64,000 nt of DNA from a virus, in the IMG/VR virus record IMGVR_UViG_3300005289_000003, positions 1 through 64,000 of that record; one strand, given 5' to 3'. Positions within the stretch are counted from its first letter, which is position 1; each line of letters starts with the position of its first letter. The notes under the pieces are model-generated. The model ran no database searches. It was not told the origin of the DNA and saw only the letters and a program-made list of their open reading frames with translations. Shown here piece after piece: positions 42,716 through 51,516 of this stretch. The translations under genes were made by a program, and so were the position numbers.

Positions 42716-45484
42716 ATGACCAACTCCTATTTCTCAGTCCACACACATTCTTCCTTTTCGTGTCTTGACGGCATGTCCGAAGTCAGGCACTTGGTAACCA
42801 AAGCGGCCAAACTTGGTCACCCTGCCATGGCCCTTACCGACCATGGCCACATGGCTGGAACCGTGCAGCTATATAAAGCCTGTAAAGACCAAGGGATCCT
42901 TCCCTACCCTGCCGTAGAGGCTTACCTAGTCCCAGAGCATGAGGAGTGGGACGGTAAGGCTTCTCGGTACCACCTGGGGCTTATCGCGCTAAGCCTGAAG
43001 GGCTACAGGGCTCTTATCAAGCTTGTGTCACGGAGCTACACCCGACCACAGTTCAACCGGTTTCCTCGGATCGACTGGAACGATCTAGCCCTGTTGTCCC
43101 AGGAAGCGCGAGACGATATAGCCCTGACTACCGGTTGCTATTTCGGTCTGCCTATTCAAACGCTGGTAACCGAAACAGTGGATCCGGTCAAGGGCCTGAA
43201 CTTTGGGAAGCTGAGTAACCGGAACAAGGCAAGGTCTGTTGTCCAGACCTACGCCCGACTCTTCCCCAATACCTATGTGGAACTCCAGAACCACTACACC
43301 CCGCACCCAGACAACTGGACTGACGAGCAAATCTGTACGGAAATGTTCGGTATAGCTCAGGAGCTAGGGCTACCTGTGGTGGTCACCCAGGACACCCACT
43401 ATTTGGATGTCCGGCACTCATCAGCCCACACGCTGATGAAGAGATCCACCTACGGCGGTATGGAAGATGGATTCCCTGGGGACTCCTACCACTTCGCTTC
43501 CACCAGATTCATCAAGAACCACCACCAGGCAGAACACTGGGAAGCGGCGCAAGAAGGTTTCACAGATCTACTGGACCGACACCGGGTGTCCCTCCCTGCC
43601 CTGGACACCTTCCGCGCGCACATCCCAGAAGTCACCACAGACCCGCTGAAGGGTGTCACCCAGCTAGTTACCCGCCGACTCCAGGATCTTGCCTCTACGG
43701 GCCTCCTAGCCCCCTCTAAGGGCCGATCAGGGAAGCCAGCAGAGACGCTAGCCCGGTACCAGGAGCGGCTAGACCACGAACTAGAAGTCATCGAGTATCT
43801 AAACATTGCGGGTTATTTTGCACTTGTTAGACAGATCGTTCTGTGGTGTCAGCGTAACGGTGTCTTTGTGGAAGCGAGAGGTTCGGCCAACGGTTCCCTT
43901 GTCTGCTTTCTTCTTGGTATCACGCAAGTCGATCCGCTTAGATGGGGAACTTCCTTTGAGCGGTTTTTGTCTAAAGATAGAAAGAAGCCACCGGACGTAG
44001 ACCTAGACGTTTCCTATACCGAACGCAAGCGTCTATTGGAATACATCTCCTCACACTTCCCGACTCAACAAATTGGGACCTTCCAGCAACTAGGTACCAA
44101 TGATGAGGGTCAAGGCTCTGTCATGGTCACCTATAAGGCTGGAATTAGGAAACAACTAGGTGACGACACCAAGGCCCTGAACGACGTCAAGACGGTAGAA
44201 GACGTTAAGTGGTTTCGACCCCAGGATTACCAGGCTCTCAAATACCTTTCAGAAATGGAAGTCAAGAGATCCTATGGCGTCCATGCCGCTGGACTTCTTA
44301 TCAGCGCTCCATCTCTCAAGATGGAAGATTATGTTCCGACCATGCTGGTTGCTTCGTCCAACACGAAGGTAACTCAGTTCGTCGGTAATGACCTGGAAGA
44401 GTTCGGCTTCTGCAAGATTGACATCCTTGGCCAGATCACGCTAACCGCGATGATGAAGTGTCAAGAACTAATCGGTGGCGAGCATGCCGAGAAGACAGAC
44501 GACTTCTCTTGGATTCCTTTTGATGACAAGAAGACCATGGCCACGATTGGGCAGGGTCGGCTAGACACGGGGATCTTCCACTTCGATAAGTTCACCAAGG
44601 CCCGTGGTGCCCGTGACATGCAACCCAGGAACACGATGGAGCTATGTCTAGCTCAGGGCCTGTTCCTACCAGGGGCCATGGATACTGGGCAGACTGCGGC
44701 CTACCTGAAGCGTCGGAAGATGACCAGGGAAGAGCGGCAAGCCGATATTGAGTACATACACCCTGCCTGGGAGCACGCCCTAGCCAAGACGTACGGGACT
44801 GTCATTTTTCAGGAACAAGTTATTGACATCCTCCGTGAACTTGGTATGAGCATTGAGGCCATCAACATCTTCTTCAAGTTGGTGAAGGACTCCGCTTCAG
44901 GTTCCCTCGGTCGTAACGCGGAACGTATGAAGGTAGTCAAGGCAGAGTTCGATAAGGCTTGCCACCGGAACGGTATTGAAGATGCTGATGCCGCTTACCA
45001 CTCCTTTGCCGGTTTGATTGCCTATGCCTTCAACTTCAATCACGCGGTTGGTTATGGCATCAGGGCTTATCGGACGGCGTACCTAAAGACTCACTATCCG
45101 CTTGAATATATGACTGCACTTCTGAACTATGCTGGTAGTGAGATGGAACCCAAGTACGTGGTGGAGTGCCGACGTATCGGTATCCGGATCCTTCCCCCAG
45201 ACATCAACTTGTCTGGTGCGTCCTGGTCCATGGATAAGGGCCGTAACGCCATCCGTAGGGGCCTAGGAGCGGTCAAGGGCATTGGACCCAAGGCAGCTAC
45301 CGACCTGGTCAGCAACCAGCCCTTCAAGTCCGTCAAGGACGTCTATCTGAGATGTGGCCGATCAGTGACCGGTGGAGACGAATACATGAAGACAAAGAAT
45401 CCACAAGACCTGATCGGCACCATGAAGGTTCTGTTGGATTCAGGAGCCTTTGAGTCTTCCTTCGGTATCTCCCGTTATAGCTAA
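42716..45484 (+). CDS. DNA polymerase III alpha-like (DnaE-type)
   Basis: 922 aa, shorter than bacterial DnaE. N-terminal PHP domain with VHTHSSFSCLDGMSE and ALTDHGHMAGT; family C catalytic motif PDVDLD at about residues 425-430; YAFNFNHAVGYGIRAY near 771; then an HhH segment (RGLGAVKGIGPKAATDL) and no OB or clamp-loader-binding C-terminus. Main replicative polymerase. ATG after GTGGAGAACCT is preferred to an upstream start inside the terminator. Confidence 0.95.
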   Translation: MTNSYFSVHTHSSFSCLDGMSEVRHLVTKAAKLGHPAMALTDHGHMAGTVQLYKACKDQGILPYPAVEAYLVPEHEEWDGKASRYHLGLIALSLKGYRALIKLVSRSYTRPQFNRFPRIDWNDLALLSQEARDDIALTTGCYFGLPIQTLVTETVDPVKGLNFGKLSNRNKARSVVQTYARLFPNTYVELQNHYTPHPDNWTDEQICTEMFGIAQELGLPVVVTQDTHYLDVRHSSAHTLMKRSTYGGMEDGFPGDSYHFASTRFIKNHHQAEHWEAAQEGFTDLLDRHRVSLPALDTFRAHIPEVTTDPLKGVTQLVTRRLQDLASTGLLAPSKGRSGKPAETLARYQERLDHELEVIEYLNIAGYFALVRQIVLWCQRNGVFVEARGSANGSLVCFLLGITQVDPLRWGTSFERFLSKDRKKPPDVDLDVSYTERKRLLEYISSHFPTQQIGTFQQLGTNDEGQGSVMVTYKAGIRKQLGDDTKALNDVKTVEDVKWFRPQDYQALKYLSEMEVKRSYGVHAAGLLISAPSLKMEDYVPTMLVASSNTKVTQFVGNDLEEFGFCKIDILGQITLTAMMKCQELIGGEHAEKTDDFSWIPFDDKKTMATIGQGRLDTGIFHFDKFTKARGARDMQPRNTMELCLAQGLFLPGAMDTGQTAAYLKRRKMTREERQADIEYIHPAWEHALAKTYGTVIFQEQVIDILRELGMSIEAINIFFKLVKDSASGSLGRNAERMKVVKAEFDKACHRNGIEDADAAYHSFAGLIAYAFNFNHAVGYGIRAYRTAYLKTHYPLEYMTALLNYAGSEMEPKYVVECRRIGIRILPPDINLSGASWSMDKGRNAIRRGLGAVKGIGPKAATDLVSNQPFKSVKDVYLRCGRSVTGGDEYMKTKNPQDLIGTMKVLLDSGAFESSFGISRYS

Positions 45485-45492
45485 GGACAATT

Positions 45493-46029
45493 ATGAATCT
45501 GGTTAGCCCAGAAGAAGTCATCAAGGTCTATCGTCAGTGTGTGGAAGAGGTAATCCGCAAGTACGGCATGCAGCCTGAGAGCTACCAAACCGATTTTGCG
45601 GATGAAGCGGAAGTCTCTCCGGTCATGACTTCGGTTATGGCTACCTGGGACATTGCCGGTAGACGAGCATTCATCATGGTCTACTACCAGTCAATCTCTG
45701 GGAACTACACACTGAACTTCCACGGGTTTGGTGATGGTCGGTTGTTGTCCCTGACAGAGATAGTCACCAAGGACAACATCTCTGACAATGACTTCTACTT
45801 CCCCATGACACTGGTTGGTCTGGGAGATATGAACTACCTACTCCCAGAGCTAGCAGAGTTGCCAGAGGTTCCGGAAGGTAGCGGAATCTTTATGGGTGAG
45901 ATAGTCGGGGCATCCTACGATGATTTCAAGAAGCTTCTAGACGTAGCCGGTCAAGAAGGCTTCACGATCATTGGCCCGGATTTCGTGGCGACTGTTGGGC
46001 ACGAAGAGGAAGAGCCTACCCAGGAGTAA
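45493..46029 (+). CDS. Hypothetical protein
   Basis: 178 aa, unknown. ATG 8 bp after the polymerase stop. Alpha/beta with repeated hydrophobic strands (AFIMVYYQSISGNYTLNFHGFGDGRLL) and an acidic tail. Confidence 0.75.
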   Translation: MNLVSPEEVIKVYRQCVEEVIRKYGMQPESYQTDFADEAEVSPVMTSVMATWDIAGRRAFIMVYYQSISGNYTLNFHGFGDGRLLSLTEIVTKDNISDNDFYFPMTLVGLGDMNYLLPELAELPEVPEGSGIFMGEIVGASYDDFKKLLDVAGQEGFTIIGPDFVATVGHEEEEPTQE

Positions 46030-46050
46030 CCCTTTACTCATGGAGTAAAG

Positions 46051-46458
46051 ATGACTTCAGATTGGACGGTAGAAACTCTCCGCGAACATTACAATGAAGT
46101 CCTACAACAGATGGACCTTAGGTACCAACAGAGATATGACGCACAAAACAAAGCTCTAGACGCTGCACTTCTTGCCGCTAAAGAAGCCGTACAGACTGCC
46201 CTGTTGGCGGCCAAGGAAGCGGTCATCAAGGCAGAGGTAGCCACCGAGAATCGGCTAACTCTTCTGAACGAACTACGCGCGGGTGTTGCTACCAGGGAAC
46301 AGATAGACGGACTGACGGAAAGACAGAGTGACCTGAAGGAACGGCTAGACCGAATAGAAGGCAAAAATTCTGGCATCGGTTCGTCCTGGTCAATACTGAT
46401 TGGTGCTATTAGTGTTATTGCCACAGTAATTATAGTAATCGTCACTCTGACATCATGA
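46051..46458 (+). CDS. Coiled-coil tail-anchored membrane protein
   Basis: 135 aa. Long Ala/Lys/Glu coiled coil at residues 20-100 (AALLAAKEAVQTALLAAKEA) and a C-terminal transmembrane helix (ILIGAISVIATVIIVIVTL). Similar proteins are common in actinophages; function unknown. Confidence 0.75.
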   Translation: MTSDWTVETLREHYNEVLQQMDLRYQQRYDAQNKALDAALLAAKEAVQTALLAAKEAVIKAEVATENRLTLLNELRAGVATREQIDGLTERQSDLKERLDRIEGKNSGIGSSWSILIGAISVIATVIIVIVTLTS

Positions 46459-46461
46459 AGA

Positions 46462-47628
46462 TTGGCGTCTGTGTCGACTGCTCAGGACTTGATGCGGCAT
46501 GTGAATCAGTTCATGGGTTCACAAGTCGTGTCATTGGGAGATGACCCCAAATACAAAGTTAAGAACTTGCCCAGTGGAATAGTTCCCATTGACTATCTGA
46601 TGCACGGTGGCTTTCCGCGCGGACGATGCACGGAGCTATACGGAACGTTCTCGTCTCTGAAGACTTTCATTGGTTTGAACGCCATTGCCCAGACGCAACG
46701 TGATGGGGGCACAGCGGCACTTATCGATACTGAACGGGTCTATGACTCCGATTGGGCGCAGAGGCTAGGCGTAGACACCAGCGCGCTTATCCTGCTCCAA
46801 CCTGAGAACGGAGAAACCGCGATCGATGCAGCGGAGGTACTTGTCAGGAAAAATCTGGACATTCTAGTCTTTGACTCCGTGGCAGCCACCCTGCCCAAAG
46901 CGGAACAAGAGACGAAAATTTCGGACAAAGTACCCCAGATGGCGAGACTTGCCGCTTTGATGTCATTGGGACTCCGGAAGCTCACGGCAGCCAATGACCA
47001 CACGGCAATCATCTGGATTAACCAGACCAGACAGAACGTGGGCATTACCTTCGGGAACCCAGAGAATCCGACCGGAGGTAAGGCACTCGGTTACTACGCT
47101 TCGTGGCGCATCAACGTACGGCGGGCAGGACAAGTCACCAAGGAAAAGAAGATATTTGATGGTGAGAAGTTCCGTTCCGCTAAGTCCGTTGAGAAGGTCC
47201 GTATCTGCGCCACGGTAGAAAAGTCGAAACTAGCCAAACCCTTTGAGGTTATCTACTTCGACTATGACCTAGCTTCCGCCACAGTTGATGACGTTGGCTT
47301 CCTGATCTCACTTGGCCTTGAGTCCGGAGTCATCAAACAGGATGGTCAAATGTGGACACTCCAAAATGGAAGCAAGGTAAGGGGCAAGGACAAGTTCCGG
47401 GAAACAGTGGACGTGGAAGCCCTCAGAGCCCTTCTGAGCCTTCCTGGCGGGCACGTACCCCCCAAGACACCGGCCGCGCGGTTGAGGCTGCCAGCGTCCA
47501 AGCTAGGGGCCTCCACGGGCACCCCAGGTCCGGGGCAGGGAAAATCAAGTACGACGCTTCGGACCAAGAAGCTATCTACGAAATCAAGTCTGCCCAACGA
47601 TCCTTCAGACTGGGATACATACTTGTAA
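46462..47628 (+). CDS. RecA-like recombinase
   Basis: 388 aa from TTG. Walker A is the variant GTFSSLKT (about residue 60) in place of GPESSGKT; LDILVFDSVAATLP is Walker B; HTAIIWINQTRQNVGITFGNP corresponds to the DNA-binding L1/L2 region. Promotes strand exchange. A G_GGA_AAA heptamer at codons 360-361 leads into a second frame (see next entry), so a longer product may also be made. Confidence 0.85.
   Translation: MASVSTAQDLMRHVNQFMGSQVVSLGDDPKYKVKNLPSGIVPIDYLMHGGFPRGRCTELYGTFSSLKTFIGLNAIAQTQRDGGTAALIDTERVYDSDWAQRLGVDTSALILLQPENGETAIDAAEVLVRKNLDILVFDSVAATLPKAEQETKISDKVPQMARLAALMSLGLRKLTAANDHTAIIWINQTRQNVGITFGNPENPTGGKALGYYASWRINVRRAGQVTKEKKIFDGEKFRSAKSVEKVRICATVEKSKLAKPFEVIYFDYDLASATVDDVGFLISLGLESGVIKQDGQMWTLQNGSKVRGKDKFRETVDVEALRALLSLPGGHVPPKTPAARLRLPASKLGASTGTPGPGQGKSSTTLRTKKLSTKSSLPNDPSDWDTYL
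47538..47544 (+). promoter_or_regulatory. -1 frameshift slippery heptamer
   Basis: GGGAAAA in the recA-like frame reads G GGA AAA, the X XXY YYZ form. A short GCTTC/GAAGC hairpin begins 11 nt downstream. Shifting by -1 enters a frame that stays open to 47726. Confidence 0.6.
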
Positions 47629-47726
47629 GAGATCTCTTCAGGTATGCAACCAGGCAAGGGAAGAAACCAGTAATACTAATTTACTTTCCAGAATATGTGG
47701 TGGAATGTGAGATTAAGAGAAGGTAA
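47544..47726 (+). CDS. -1 frame C-terminal extension, nuclease-like
   Basis: 60 residues beginning immediately at the slippery site: DASDQEAIYEIKSAQRSF then GKKPVILIYFPEY. The D...ExK pattern with a following basic loop recalls PD-(D/E)XK nucleases. No ATG, GTG or TTG occurs between 47352 and this segment, so a free start is unlikely; frameshifting would give a 421-residue RecA fusion. Confidence 0.55.
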   Translation: MKYDASDQEAIYEIKSAQRSFRLGYILVRDLFRYATRQGKKPVILIYFPEYVVECEIKRR

Positions 47727-47729
47727 AAG

Positions 47730-48092
47730 TTGGCTTTTTATGATGACATAGACAGAGAGAAAAGGGCAACTAGATCTGTATACATTGAATCTGAAGAGCA
47801 TCGTTATAAACTAGATCTTTGTGAAGAAAACTATACCACTATAATTTTCCCGCTTTTGAAAGCAGCTACGAAAGTAGCGCAGCCCAAAAGCACAAATATT
47901 AAAGTTAAACCAAATAAGGATGATCAACCTAAGAGTCCAACTTACCCATGGAGCACAAATGAAGTCAGAATAGCAAAAATCTATTTTAGAAATAAAGGTG
48001 AAAAGGTTCCGCAAGCTTTGTTGAAAAAAGAAAAAATGCAAGAATGGGAACGTGCCGGTAGACCTCATGAAATACTAAAAGAAGGAATGTGA
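47730..48092 (+). CDS. Lsr2-like nucleoid protein
   Basis: 120 aa from TTG after AGAGAAGG. FYDDIDREKRATRSVYIESEEHRYKLDLCEENYTTII matches the Lsr2 dimerisation domain (DDxDG..A..tv.F..dg..YEIDLs..N), and STNEVRIAKIYFRNKGEKVP matches the C-terminal helix pair. The usual RGR minor-groove hook is missing or changed. Lsr2 silences AT-rich foreign DNA in actinobacteria; a phage copy may antagonise or imitate it. Confidence 0.75.
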   Translation: MAFYDDIDREKRATRSVYIESEEHRYKLDLCEENYTTIIFPLLKAATKVAQPKSTNIKVKPNKDDQPKSPTYPWSTNEVRIAKIYFRNKGEKVPQALLKKEKMQEWERAGRPHEILKEGM

Positions 48093-48107
48093 GGTAAAAA
48101 GAAGGTA

Positions 48108-48380
48108 ATGGCAGAGTTCGGAAGTAAGCTTGGAGATAATGAACCACCCAACTTTTGCACGATAGAAGAGTGCGAAAACGACTCAGAGACTGCTATAGAA
48201 CTAGTAATATTTCAAACTCCAACCACACATATGGTTACTACCATTATGGTTTGCTACGAATGCAAACACAAGTATGAAGACTATAAGAATATGCAAGGTA
48301 ACCAAATAGACAGTACCAAAAGATACGAAGAAAACACTAGACATATTGAGCAAGGCTACGAAGAAGGTTCAATAACCTAG
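48108..48380 (+). CDS. Hypothetical Cys protein
   Basis: 90 aa. FCTIEECENDSETA and MVCYECKHKYEDY suggest a four-Cys metal site. AT-rich like its neighbour. Stop overlaps the next GTG. Confidence 0.7.
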   Translation: MAEFGSKLGDNEPPNFCTIEECENDSETAIELVIFQTPTTHMVTTIMVCYECKHKYEDYKNMQGNQIDSTKRYEENTRHIEQGYEEGSIT

Positions 48381-48754
48381 TGATTAGTCGTCGTGCCAAA
48401 TATATATTGGTGGGCTCTGCTGGAATAATCCTGTTTGCCAGTTGTGTTGCTGCTCTTAGCTCACCATCAGCAGACACGAGGAAGGACAGGATCACACCAG
48501 TAGTAACCACAACGACAGCTAGCCCGGTAACATCAACAAGTTCTATTACAGAACCTATTGAGACTACAGAACCTCCGGTACAAACCACGCAAGCGCCGGA
48601 ACCTGTAGTCATAGAAACTACAAATAAGCCAAGTCAAATTTATTACGGTAGTTGCTCCGAAGTCAGGCAAGCGGGTGCCGCTCCACTCAGTCAGGGTGAA
48701 CCTGGTTACCGCGCTGGTCTGGACAGAGATAGCGACGGAATGGCATGTGAATAA
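48380..48754 (+). CDS. Excalibur-domain lipoprotein
   Basis: 124 aa. Signal with lipobox-like LFASC, a long Thr/Pro/Ser linker, then YYGSCSEVRQAGAAPLSQGEPGYRAGLDRDSDGMACE, the Excalibur calcium-binding domain (DxDxDGxACE). Exposed on the cell surface, possibly altering adsorption. GTG start. Confidence 0.85.
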   Translation: MISRRAKYILVGSAGIILFASCVAALSSPSADTRKDRITPVVTTTTASPVTSTSSITEPIETTEPPVQTTQAPEPVVIETTNKPSQIYYGSCSEVRQAGAAPLSQGEPGYRAGLDRDSDGMACE

Positions 48755-48756
48755 CA

Positions 48757-49170
48757 ATGAGTAAGTTTTTGAAGGTCCTTCTTGGAATCATCGTCGTGAT
48801 CGTCCTGATTCTGGTCATAGCCGCATCTTGTGGGACAAATTCGGACAAGTCCGGACATGCCCCGGATCGGCAGAAGCCAGGGACAGAAGATGTTACAATC
48901 AGTAATTGCAATCTTTCGGAAGACTTGCCAGGAACCTTCAAACTGTCAGTAGACGTCAGCATTGAGAACCACTCAAGCAAGCCGAGCAACTACCTAGTTA
49001 CCACCGGTTTTGAGAACGAAGAAGGGGACCAACTAGGTACCGGTACCGCTGCTGTAGTTCACCTGAACCCAGGTCAGAAGTCCAAGCAACCGGCTATTAG
49101 TTTGCTTCAGGCTACTAAGCCAAAGGAACTTCACTGCACGATAGCGGACATTACCCGGTACGCCGCTTGA
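48757..49170 (+). CDS. Lipoprotein with FxLYD-like domain
   Basis: 137 aa. Signal helix VLLGIIVVIVLILVIAASCG with a lipobox Cys, then a beta-sandwich pattern (VTISNCNL..., FKLSVDVSIENHSSKPSNYLVTTGFENEEGDQLGTG, VHLNPGQKS) as in actinobacterial extracellular FxLYD-type domains. Confidence 0.75.
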   Translation: MSKFLKVLLGIIVVIVLILVIAASCGTNSDKSGHAPDRQKPGTEDVTISNCNLSEDLPGTFKLSVDVSIENHSSKPSNYLVTTGFENEEGDQLGTGTAAVVHLNPGQKSKQPAISLLQATKPKELHCTIADITRYAA

Positions 49171-49256
49171 GAAAAGGCGATTGGTTCGTACTGATTGGCG
49201 GAGTGCTGGGAACTCTCGCGCTCCTATGGTTTCTTTCTAATGTGGTTTGGGCCTAG
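49167..49256 (+). CDS. 29-residue membrane peptide
   Basis: TTG overlaps the upstream TGA. LIGGVLGTLALLWFLSNVVW is a single transmembrane helix after RKGDW. Coupled to the lipoprotein. Confidence 0.5.
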   Translation: MRKGDWFVLIGGVLGTLALLWFLSNVVWA

Positions 49257-49270
49257 AAAGGGTCTGAGCA

Positions 49271-49804
49271 ATGGAAGTAGAAATAGGTAAGGACGAGACC
49301 GAGGATGGTCCGTCCGGCCCGGACAAGTCCGTAAAGGGACGTCGCGTCAACCGTCCTGGTGTACGGGGTCGGTTCACCCGTCGGCGTGTGGCCGTCCTGG
49401 TGGCTCTCATGGGCCTTGCCGGAACGTTGTTCGGAGTTGGTGTAGCTCAGGCTGATCTACCTACAGCCTGGACACAGACCATTACGACTCCTGCCAATGG
49501 GTCGGCTAATGGTCTTCTTATCACTGGTCCGACTTCTGGCCTGGTCAACCTCTTTGAAATCAAGGACGGTTTCGATCAGCCCATTGCGGCAGTTGGTAAT
49601 GATGGTGGCCTGAAGGTCTTTGGTGATGACCTGGGGGTTTACGGTGCCCGTGGTGGAGTCTTCCTCCCTGAGGTTTACTTCACCCCTGACACCATCACAG
49701 CGGGTGCAGCCTGCCCGCTAGCGAACCAAGTAGCCATCTCTGGTCAAGACGGTAGCTTCTGGCGTTGCCACGCAACGCTTCTGAAGTGGAACAGAATTCT
49801 GTAA
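49271..49804 (+). CDS. Signal-anchored extracellular protein
   Basis: 177 aa. Basic N-terminal region (VRGRFTRRR) and signal helix (VAVLVALMGLAGTLFGVGVAQA) ending at a likely AxA cleavage site, then a beta-rich exported domain with two cysteines. Function unknown. Confidence 0.75.
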   Translation: MEVEIGKDETEDGPSGPDKSVKGRRVNRPGVRGRFTRRRVAVLVALMGLAGTLFGVGVAQADLPTAWTQTITTPANGSANGLLITGPTSGLVNLFEIKDGFDQPIAAVGNDGGLKVFGDDLGVYGARGGVFLPEVYFTPDTITAGAACPLANQVAISGQDGSFWRCHATLLKWNRIL

Positions 49805-49978
49805 GTGGCATGGCAGATTTCCAGGAATCACCCCTGGGGAGATGTAATAGTCTGGCTTCCCACTGAATATGGTTGGGGGTTCTCTCCTGACTATCAGGAC
49901 AGGGAAGCCAGACTAGAAGCTGTGTTGAATGCTTATGCGGAATACCATCAGCAACAGGAAAGGGGCACCACTGGATAA
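49805..49978 (+). CDS. Small hypothetical protein
   Basis: 57 aa; GTG directly after the upstream TAA. WQISRNHPWGDVIVWLPTEYGWGF then a helix. Its 3' end reaches into the terminator. Function unknown. Confidence 0.6.
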   Translation: MAWQISRNHPWGDVIVWLPTEYGWGFSPDYQDREARLEAVLNAYAEYHQQQERGTTG

Positions 49979-50002
49979 CTCCGGTGTGTGCCCCTTTTTT
50001 AG
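49962..50002 (+). terminator. Rho-independent terminator
   Basis: GGGGCAC...GTGCCCC with inner CTGG/CCGG, then TTTTTT. Confidence 0.9.
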
Positions 50003-50038
50003 TCTAAGGAGATTGATACGAAACTTCCGAAAGATCTA

Positions 50039-50878
50039 ATGGAAGAATTGAGGAACATAAAGAACGCGAACTTGATAGTCACGCCATACTTTGAGAACTG
50101 GCTTTTGACCCACCTTGATGATTCCCTTTCGGAAGAAATAATCTCCATCATTGTTCAGGAGTTCCGCAAGCCTCCCTATGATGACAAGCGACGTCTAGGG
50201 GGAAGCTCTGCCGGAACCTGCCTACGTAAGCAAGTCTTGTCTTATCTCGGGACCACTCCCACCAGTCTGCCCAACAACCACCTACGCCGAATCTTCCACG
50301 ATGGAAACTGGCGGCATCTCCGGTGGCAAGCTGCACTTCTCTCCGCTGGAATAGTTAGCGAAATAGAAGTCACTGTTGAGGATCCGGAAACGAAGGTAAG
50401 AGGGAAGATTGACGCGGTTGGTTTCGTACATGAAGACCACCCGAACAAGCTCTTCCGTGGCAAAAAGTTTGCTTTTGAATTGAAAGGCGCACACGACTAC
50501 GCTTACCGTTCTTACGGTAAGGAGGGTTGGCGCCAATACGGCGACCAAATGGTTAGGTATTTGAATGCCGACCCGACTATTGAGCTTTATGTCTTGGTGG
50601 TAGAGAACAAGAACACCAACGACTACAAAGAGTGGGTCATCCGGCGGGAAGACCTGGGGGCAGCCATTGCGCGGGAGCACTCGGAACTAGAGGCCCTGAA
50701 CCAGGCCATAGACACGCGGACGCTACCGCCCATGCTCACCCAGTGCGCGGCCGGTAAGGGCACCCTATGGACGCGCTGTAAGTTCGGTGGAGATACTGGC
50801 CAATGTGTGCAGCTAACCGAATGGCCAGTCAAGAAGCGAGTGATTAGGCCAAAGAATGGCGCCACGAATAAGGGTTAA
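50039..50878 (+). CDS. Cas4-family exonuclease
   Basis: 279 aa. GTCLRKQVLSYLG (Cys about 59), RGKIDAVGF (Asp about 123), FELKG (ExK about 146) and a C-terminal QCAAG...RCKFGGDTGQC trio give the PD-(D/E)XK core plus four-Cys Fe-S site of Cas4/AddB-type exonucleases. With the RecA-like and RuvC-like proteins it forms a recombination set. No CRISPR array is present. Confidence 0.8.
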   Translation: MEELRNIKNANLIVTPYFENWLLTHLDDSLSEEIISIIVQEFRKPPYDDKRRLGGSSAGTCLRKQVLSYLGTTPTSLPNNHLRRIFHDGNWRHLRWQAALLSAGIVSEIEVTVEDPETKVRGKIDAVGFVHEDHPNKLFRGKKFAFELKGAHDYAYRSYGKEGWRQYGDQMVRYLNADPTIELYVLVVENKNTNDYKEWVIRREDLGAAIAREHSELEALNQAIDTRTLPPMLTQCAAGKGTLWTRCKFGGDTGQCVQLTEWPVKKRVIRPKNGATNKG

Positions 50879-51257
50879 CTCCCTAGCCCGTAAGACTCTG
50901 GCAATCAAAGTCCCCTATGGTCTCCTCTCGGTTAAAGACCTTGAGAAGGAAATAGACGAAATGGCTAGCGTCCTTCTCGGCCACACGCCACCACCCATCG
51001 ATACCGGTATATCCACCATGATGGAAGTGGCAGAAGGCTACTACGCCCGATGTGCAGAGCTAACCCGTCTTATCCTTCGGGAAGAGAGCAATGGGACGAT
51101 AGTCAAGGGAAGCCCCTACTACAAGCTTCGTACCGGTGAGCTACGGCTAATGCTGGAACTTTGTTCCCGACTAGCTAACCTTGGCAGCAGACGAATAACA
51201 GCCGATGAATTGAGATTTAAGAAGACAACCTATGGCCGAGAATCCTACCGTTCGTAA
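50856..51257 (+). CDS. Helical hypothetical protein
   Basis: 133 aa. LEKEIDEMASVLLGH, then long helices (MMEVAEGYYARCAELTRLILRE, RLMLELCSRLANLGSRR). Overlaps neighbours by 23 and 26 bp. Related-looking proteins accompany RuvC-like genes in phages; function unknown. Confidence 0.7.
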   Translation: MAPRIRVNSLARKTLAIKVPYGLLSVKDLEKEIDEMASVLLGHTPPPIDTGISTMMEVAEGYYARCAELTRLILREESNGTIVKGSPYYKLRTGELRLMLELCSRLANLGSRRITADELRFKKTTYGRESYRS

Positions 51258-51516
51258 GCTAGCCTTTGCTGGTGCTGGTGCGTCTTGGTTGTCTCATGCT
51301 GGCGTACCGGTAAAGGCAATTGTCTGCCTTGAGTGCGGAACAGTAATAGACATCACCATTGCTCCGCCAAATGTCCAACCTGACTTTTACTTGGACCAAC
51401 ACCAATTCAGAACAGCACGTGATTTGATTGTGGACTTTTGGAGGCTTAACAGAACCTTCCGAGGGAAGCTAGATACCGGTGTCGAAAAGGTACAAGCATA
51501 CGACGATTGCCATTGA
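51232..51516 (+). CDS. Hypothetical protein with CLEC motif
   Basis: 94 aa. AIVCLECGTVIDI at about residues 29-41 is a half zinc ribbon. A second Cys occurs only at the C-terminus. Overlaps the RuvC-like gene by 38 bp. Confidence 0.65.
   Translation: MAENPTVRKLAFAGAGASWLSHAGVPVKAIVCLECGTVIDITIAPPNVQPDFYLDQHQFRTARDLIVDFWRLNRTFRGKLDTGVEKVQAYDDCH

Noticed and set aside
47352-47543. GTG start giving an independent 124-codon gene overlapping the RecA-like gene
   Set aside because: The first 64 codons are only a shadow of the RecA-like frame with no conserved-looking content; frameshifting explains the second part better.
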